Part shown: positions 22,584-25,983 of the stretch, one piece after another | Layout of the letters: each line of letters opens with the position of its first letter | How positions within the stretch are numbered: the stretch's first letter is position 1 | Source of the DNA: UBA1402 sp964488495 | Lineage (GTDB): Bacteria; Bacteroidota; Bacteroidia; Bacteroidales; UBA1402 | Direction of reading: 5' to 3' | Assembly (NCBI GenBank): GCA_964488495.1 | Contig: CAZAUQ010000033.1 | Location: 1 to 25,983 of the forward strand | Length of the DNA: 25,983 nucleotides | The notes under the pieces: model-generated | What the model was told of the DNA's origin: nothing | What the model saw: the letters and a program-made list of their open reading frames with translations, nothing else | The model's database searches: none | Program-made: the position numbers and the translations under genes

Positions 22584-23981
22584 ATGAAAAGACTTGTTCT
22601 GCTTTGCACTCTATTATTGATGCTGTCCGGATGTAAAGATCGGCAAGCCGGTCTGTTGTTGACCAGGGAAGCTCCGGATATTTTTCCCGATTATCAGTTT
22701 GTACATATTCCCTGGAACATTGCTCCGCTGAATTTTATTATCAACAATCAAGGCGACAAAGCGATAGTCTTAATCGAAGGCCCGGAGGGAACGCTTCGTA
22801 TCAGGAGCGGCAAAAAAGTACATTTTCCCCTGCGGAAATGGAAAAAATTCCTACAGGAAAATAAAGGAAAAACTCTGGAAGTCAAGCTACGCCTGAGACA
22901 AGAGAAGGCCTGGGTTGAATATCCCGCTTTTGAGTGGTATGTCACCCGTGAGGCTGTTGATCCTTATTTGGTGTATCAACGCATACAACCCACCCGGGGG
23001 GTATGGTCCAATCAAGGCATTTACCAACGCAATCTGGAGAATTACGATGAGAACTGCCTGTTGGACAACAGCTATACCGACGCTGACGGCCTGAACACTT
23101 TTGCCTTCAACACCGGTAATTCAGATCAACTTATCTTTCATAAGCGAAAACCCTCGGCACAGACTTACCTGCTGCTGAACGGAGAAAAGACGGAACTACC
23201 TCAGCAGAGCCTCAGCCTGATGGCCTATCCTTCCTGGCATCCCTCAGGTAAGTTTGTGGCCTTTGCCGTCAATCATTCCGATCTTCCTTTTTATGGGAAC
23301 ACAGGTTTGCCGGCACAGATATACAATCCCGTTTCGGACATTTTGGTCTACGACCTGGTAAACAAGCAGTTAATTACCGGCCCCGAGTTAATTTCTAAGG
23401 ATAGTTACGAGACTTTTCCGGCTTTTTCGGCCGACGGCAAAAGTCTGTATTTTTGTACGGCTGCCAAAACCGAGTCGACTCAAAAAGGGGATATTAGCTA
23501 CGACCTCTGTCGCCTGGACTTTGATCCCGAAGACAGACGCTTTGGCAACCGGGTAGACACCCTGGTCAGGGCAGAGCGTATCGGCAGAAGCGTTTCCTTC
23601 CCCAAACCCTCTCCCGACGGACGCTTTATCCTGCTGACCCTACACTCGGGAGGGCGTTTTAACCTCTGGGGACAGGACAGCGATTTGTTTTATTATTTGC
23701 TGCAGGATGAACTGCACGGAGTAAAATCCTGCTACGCAAGCAACAGTGAATACGCCGAGGATTATGCCTCCTGGTCGTCCGACGGAGCCTGGTTTGTCTT
23801 TGGCAGCCGCAGGCTGAACGGTTTGAGTTCACAGTTGTATCTGAGTTATATAGATGAAAAAGGACGACCACGTAAAGCCGTTTTATTGCCAGTAAAAGAT
23901 CCGGGCTCTTATCTGAACCCGGATCAAATCTCCTGTCATCTTCCGGAACTCCTGCTCCGGGAAACGCTTAGTATGGAATAA
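22584..23981 (+). CDS. PD40/TolB-like beta-propeller lipoprotein
   Basis: A 465-residue lipoprotein: hydrophobic signal then the lipobox LSGC with Cys 17 as the lipidated residue. The following KDRQ resembles the Lys-Asp type surface-export signals described for Bacteroidota lipoproteins, so outer-surface location is plausible. Residues ~30-125 look like a beta-sandwich. From ~200 on there are at least four PD40/WD40-like blades: PSWHPSGKFVAF (216-227), PAFSADGKSLYF (279-290), PKPSPDGRFILL (340-351) and ASWSSDGAWFVF (395-406). Similar proteins are usually annotated TolB-like, but there is no tol/pal context. Its place in a pectin cluster suggests sugar binding or, less likely, a beta-propeller lyase. 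Function unassigned. Its stop is 5 bases from the GH51 stop on the other strand. Confidence 0.75.
   Translation: MKRLVLLCTLLLMLSGCKDRQAGLLLTREAPDIFPDYQFVHIPWNIAPLNFIINNQGDKAIVLIEGPEGTLRIRSGKKVHFPLRKWKKFLQENKGKTLEVKLRLRQEKAWVEYPAFEWYVTREAVDPYLVYQRIQPTRGVWSNQGIYQRNLENYDENCLLDNSYTDADGLNTFAFNTGNSDQLIFHKRKPSAQTYLLLNGEKTELPQQSLSLMAYPSWHPSGKFVAFAVNHSDLPFYGNTGLPAQIYNPVSDILVYDLVNKQLITGPELISKDSYETFPAFSADGKSLYFCTAAKTESTQKGDISYDLCRLDFDPEDRRFGNRVDTLVRAERIGRSVSFPKPSPDGRFILLTLHSGGRFNLWGQDSDLFYYLLQDELHGVKSCYASNSEYAEDYASWSSDGAWFVFGSRRLNGLSSQLYLSYIDEKGRPRKAVLLPVKDPGSYLNPDQISCHLPELLLRETLSME
23894..23925 (-). terminator. Terminator-like hairpin for GH51 inside the lipoprotein gene
   Basis: GATCCGGG and CCCGGATC (23898-23905 and 23918-23925) form a perfect 8-bp GC-rich stem with a 12-base loop. 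Read on the minus strand, the hairpin is followed at once by four T residues (TTTTAC), about 60 bases past the GH51 stop codon. It lies entirely within the 3' end of the lipoprotein coding sequence. The T tract is short, so it may be weak. Confidence 0.42.
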
Positions 23982-23986
23982 ATCAA

Positions 23987-25951
23987 TTAGTCTTCTGCTA
24001 TAACCAACACATTGAAAGATTGGGGTTTTACCACAAACTCAAACTCAGCACCTGTCAGCAGGAAACGGGCTTCGCCCGGAACGATACGGAAGGGTTCGTC
24101 CAAAGTATTAACCACATTCAGGTCATTGGCCTGCATCATCAGCCATTTGGCATCGGGATTAAATTTCTTCAGGCCGGACAGTTCAATCTTTATGTGCTGC
24201 ATTTGATTGCTGCTGTTGCCAATCTTTAGAATAATTTCTTTTTTGTTCTTATCCCTGACGGCACTGGCATACAAACCGTTTTGGCCGCTCAGGGCATTCT
24301 TGCCGCTGGTTGCGCGCAGAACTTCGGTACCCTTGTAAAGGCTGTATAATTGCTGTACATACCAGTTGGGGGTCCTGACACTGCGTAAATTATCGAACCA
24401 GATCAAATCGGGATTCCATTGCCAGGCATCCACATGGGCAAACAAGGGAGCATAAGTAGCCAGTCTGACCACATCGGCATTGCGTTCCAGCCCGGTCATA
24501 AAACAAGCTTCGGACAAGGCGGCACGAAAATTATTGGCTTTGCCCCGGGGATGATCGTGCGAGGCGTATTCGCCTGCAAAAACTTTTGGTCCCTTACGAT
24601 CGTACTTGTCGTAGCGAGTGGCATTGGCAAAAAACCAGTCCGGATCTTTGTAATAATGCTCATCTACCAAATCCACCTTGAGACGTTTCATTTCGGGCCA
24701 TAAATATTCGAATTGCTCGCCTTCGGCCGAAGGGCCTGAACTGCCTATGATCTGAATATCGGGATAAGCCAGGCGTATTGCGTTTACAAAAACTTCGAGA
24801 CGTTCGGGAAACTCCTTCCCCCATTGCTCGTTGCCTATACCAAGGTATTTCATATTGAAGGGCTCGGGATGGCCCATGTCTGCTCTTAATTTCCCCCATT
24901 TACTGTCTGCTGGGCCATTGGCAAATTCAATCAAGTCAAGGGCATCCTGTACGTAAGGATTCAGTTCTTCCAATGCAACGTGAGCACTCATATTGTTGTT
25001 CTGAAACTGGCAGGCCAGGCCCACACTAAGCACAGGAAGTGCTTCCGCACCGATATCTTCGGCCAGCTGAAAAAATTCAAAAAAGCCCAGGCCATAGGAT
25101 TGAAAATAATCCGGGAAAAAGCGATGGGTAAAAGTATAATGCCAGCGGTTTTCGTTAAGGGGACGGTTTTCGACCGGTCCTACCGAGTTTTTCCAGTTGT
25201 AGCGGGTATCCAAATCGGTGCCTTCGACTATGCAGCCTCCGGGGAAACGGAAAACGCCGGGCTTAAGATCTGCCAAAGCCTGAGCCAGGTCTTTGCGCAA
25301 ACCGTTTTCCCTGTCCATCCAGGTTTCTTTGGGAAATAGAGAAATATGTTCCAGGTCAACGGCGCCCTGACTGCGGGAATCAAGGAAAATACGAAGCAGA
25401 GCCTTAGGTTCTGTCCGAGAGGCCGTGATTTCCACCGAATATTTTTGCCATTCTCTGGAATTGATGCTCAGGTTTCTATTGTCCATAACATTGTTTTGCG
25501 CATCAATAAATTCAATGCGTATGGTTTGAGCTTTTCCGTCGATCGATCTGCCCCAAACCGAAAAGCGATAGGAAGTACCTTCTTTAAGGCCTATACCCCT
25601 GAAACCCTCGTTTTCGAGCCCTGTATGCTTATCTCTATGACCGGAGGGGGATAATCGCACATAATGGGGATTGCGTTCAAATGGAGCTTCAATGGTCCTT
25701 AACTCTACTTTGCCAAAGGTTTTCCAGCCCATGAGGTTTTGAGGAAACTCAAAAGAACGGTTTTTGATCAATTCGGCATACAAGCCTCCGTCTGCTCCAA
25801 AGTTGATGTCTTCGAAGAAAATGCCGTACATATCGGGATTAATATCTGAGACTGTCTTGTTTGTTTGCACTTTCCACACGACAGGATCATTTTGGGCCTG
25901 CAATCCGGACATAAACAGCGAAACGGCCACTATTAAAAAAATTTTTTTCAT
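23987..25951 (-). CDS. Glycoside hydrolase family 51 alpha-L-arabinofuranosidase, secreted
   Basis: A 654-residue exo-enzyme releasing arabinofuranose from arabinan side chains. The start at ATG 25951 (MKKIFLIVAVSLFMSG) gives a clean signal peptide ending LQA; the in-frame ATG at 25978 would add nine polar residues in front. The N-terminal part has the family signature INPDMYGIFFEDINFGADGGLYAELIKNRSFE (split here: INPDMYG / GGLYAEL). It is interrupted by a carbohydrate-binding-like beta-sandwich (about 75-205) before the TIM barrel. Acid/base Glu 375 is in GIGNEQWG and nucleophile Glu 461 in FAGEYASH. The C-terminal beta domain ends NVLVIAED. The gene converges on the lipoprotein gene with 5 bases between stops. 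No TAnnTTTG box lies in the 32 bases left upstream, so its promoter is probably outside the window. Confidence 0.92.
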   Translation of the reverse strand: MKKIFLIVAVSLFMSGLQAQNDPVVWKVQTNKTVSDINPDMYGIFFEDINFGADGGLYAELIKNRSFEFPQNLMGWKTFGKVELRTIEAPFERNPHYVRLSPSGHRDKHTGLENEGFRGIGLKEGTSYRFSVWGRSIDGKAQTIRIEFIDAQNNVMDNRNLSINSREWQKYSVEITASRTEPKALLRIFLDSRSQGAVDLEHISLFPKETWMDRENGLRKDLAQALADLKPGVFRFPGGCIVEGTDLDTRYNWKNSVGPVENRPLNENRWHYTFTHRFFPDYFQSYGLGFFEFFQLAEDIGAEALPVLSVGLACQFQNNNMSAHVALEELNPYVQDALDLIEFANGPADSKWGKLRADMGHPEPFNMKYLGIGNEQWGKEFPERLEVFVNAIRLAYPDIQIIGSSGPSAEGEQFEYLWPEMKRLKVDLVDEHYYKDPDWFFANATRYDKYDRKGPKVFAGEYASHDHPRGKANNFRAALSEACFMTGLERNADVVRLATYAPLFAHVDAWQWNPDLIWFDNLRSVRTPNWYVQQLYSLYKGTEVLRATSGKNALSGQNGLYASAVRDKNKKEIILKIGNSSNQMQHIKIELSGLKKFNPDAKWLMMQANDLNVVNTLDEPFRIVPGEARFLLTGAEFEFVVKPQSFNVLVIAED

Positions 25952-25983
25952 AATAGAATTATTATATGAATTATACATTTTTT

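Noticed and set aside
1..25983. tRNA, rRNA, insertion sequences, CRISPR arrays, phage genes
   Set aside because: None found: intergenic gaps are short and carry no cloverleaf, transposase or repeat-spacer pattern that I could see.

Overview
The window looks like a chromosomal segment of a Bacteroidota (probably Bacteroidales) genome. The evidence is the TAnnTTTG -7 boxes (several with a TTTG-like -33 element), the scarcity of Shine-Dalgarno sequences, the Rho protein with a very long disordered insertion, the Lys-rich cold-shock protein, and the secreted pectin-degrading enzymes with a surface-type lipoprotein. The genus cannot be fixed from sequence alone. No mobile element, CRISPR array, tRNA or rRNA was seen.

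Layout. (1) 1-1841, minus strand: the start of a leucine operon (leuA, then leuC running off the left edge). It is preceded by a promoter, a 19-codon Leu/Ile-rich leader peptide and a terminator/antiterminator pair, i.e. a classical transcription-attenuation leader. (2) 1850-3466, minus: a cold-shock-domain protein and a nitronate-monooxygenase-like flavoprotein. (3) 3740-6799, plus: a MarR-type regulator with an inverted repeat inside its own promoter, followed by a P2-like cation-transporting ATPase. A bidirectional terminator closes this block against dnaK. (4) 6860-12713, minus: dnaK, rho and tilS, at least partly with separate promoters and terminators. (5) 12829-15655, plus: pheS, nth (start and stop codons overlapping) and ald (alanine dehydrogenase). 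(6) 15680-25951: a pectin (rhamnogalacturonan-I type) utilisation cluster. On the minus strand are a GH105-CE12 fusion, a GH2 enzyme with an unassigned C-terminal extension and a divergent GH28, very tightly spaced and probably one operon. Divergent from them is a PD40/TolB-like lipoprotein, and convergent with that is a GH51 arabinofuranosidase. No SusC/SusD pair or sensor-regulator lies in the window.

How the parts fit. The CAZymes can be read as removing acetyl groups (CE12), unsaturated uronic acid ends (GH105), galacturonic acid (GH28), galactose-type side chains (GH2) and arabinose side chains (GH51) from RG-I fragments. That substrate assignment is inference from families. The most mechanistically explicit find is the leucine attenuator at 1647-1841, where every element of the classical switch can be read from the bases. 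The other notable items are the GH105-CE12 fusion, the GH28 with altered GHG/RIK motifs, the GH2 C-terminal extension, the MarR operator/promoter overlap and a terminator-like hairpin of GH51 embedded in the neighbouring lipoprotein gene.
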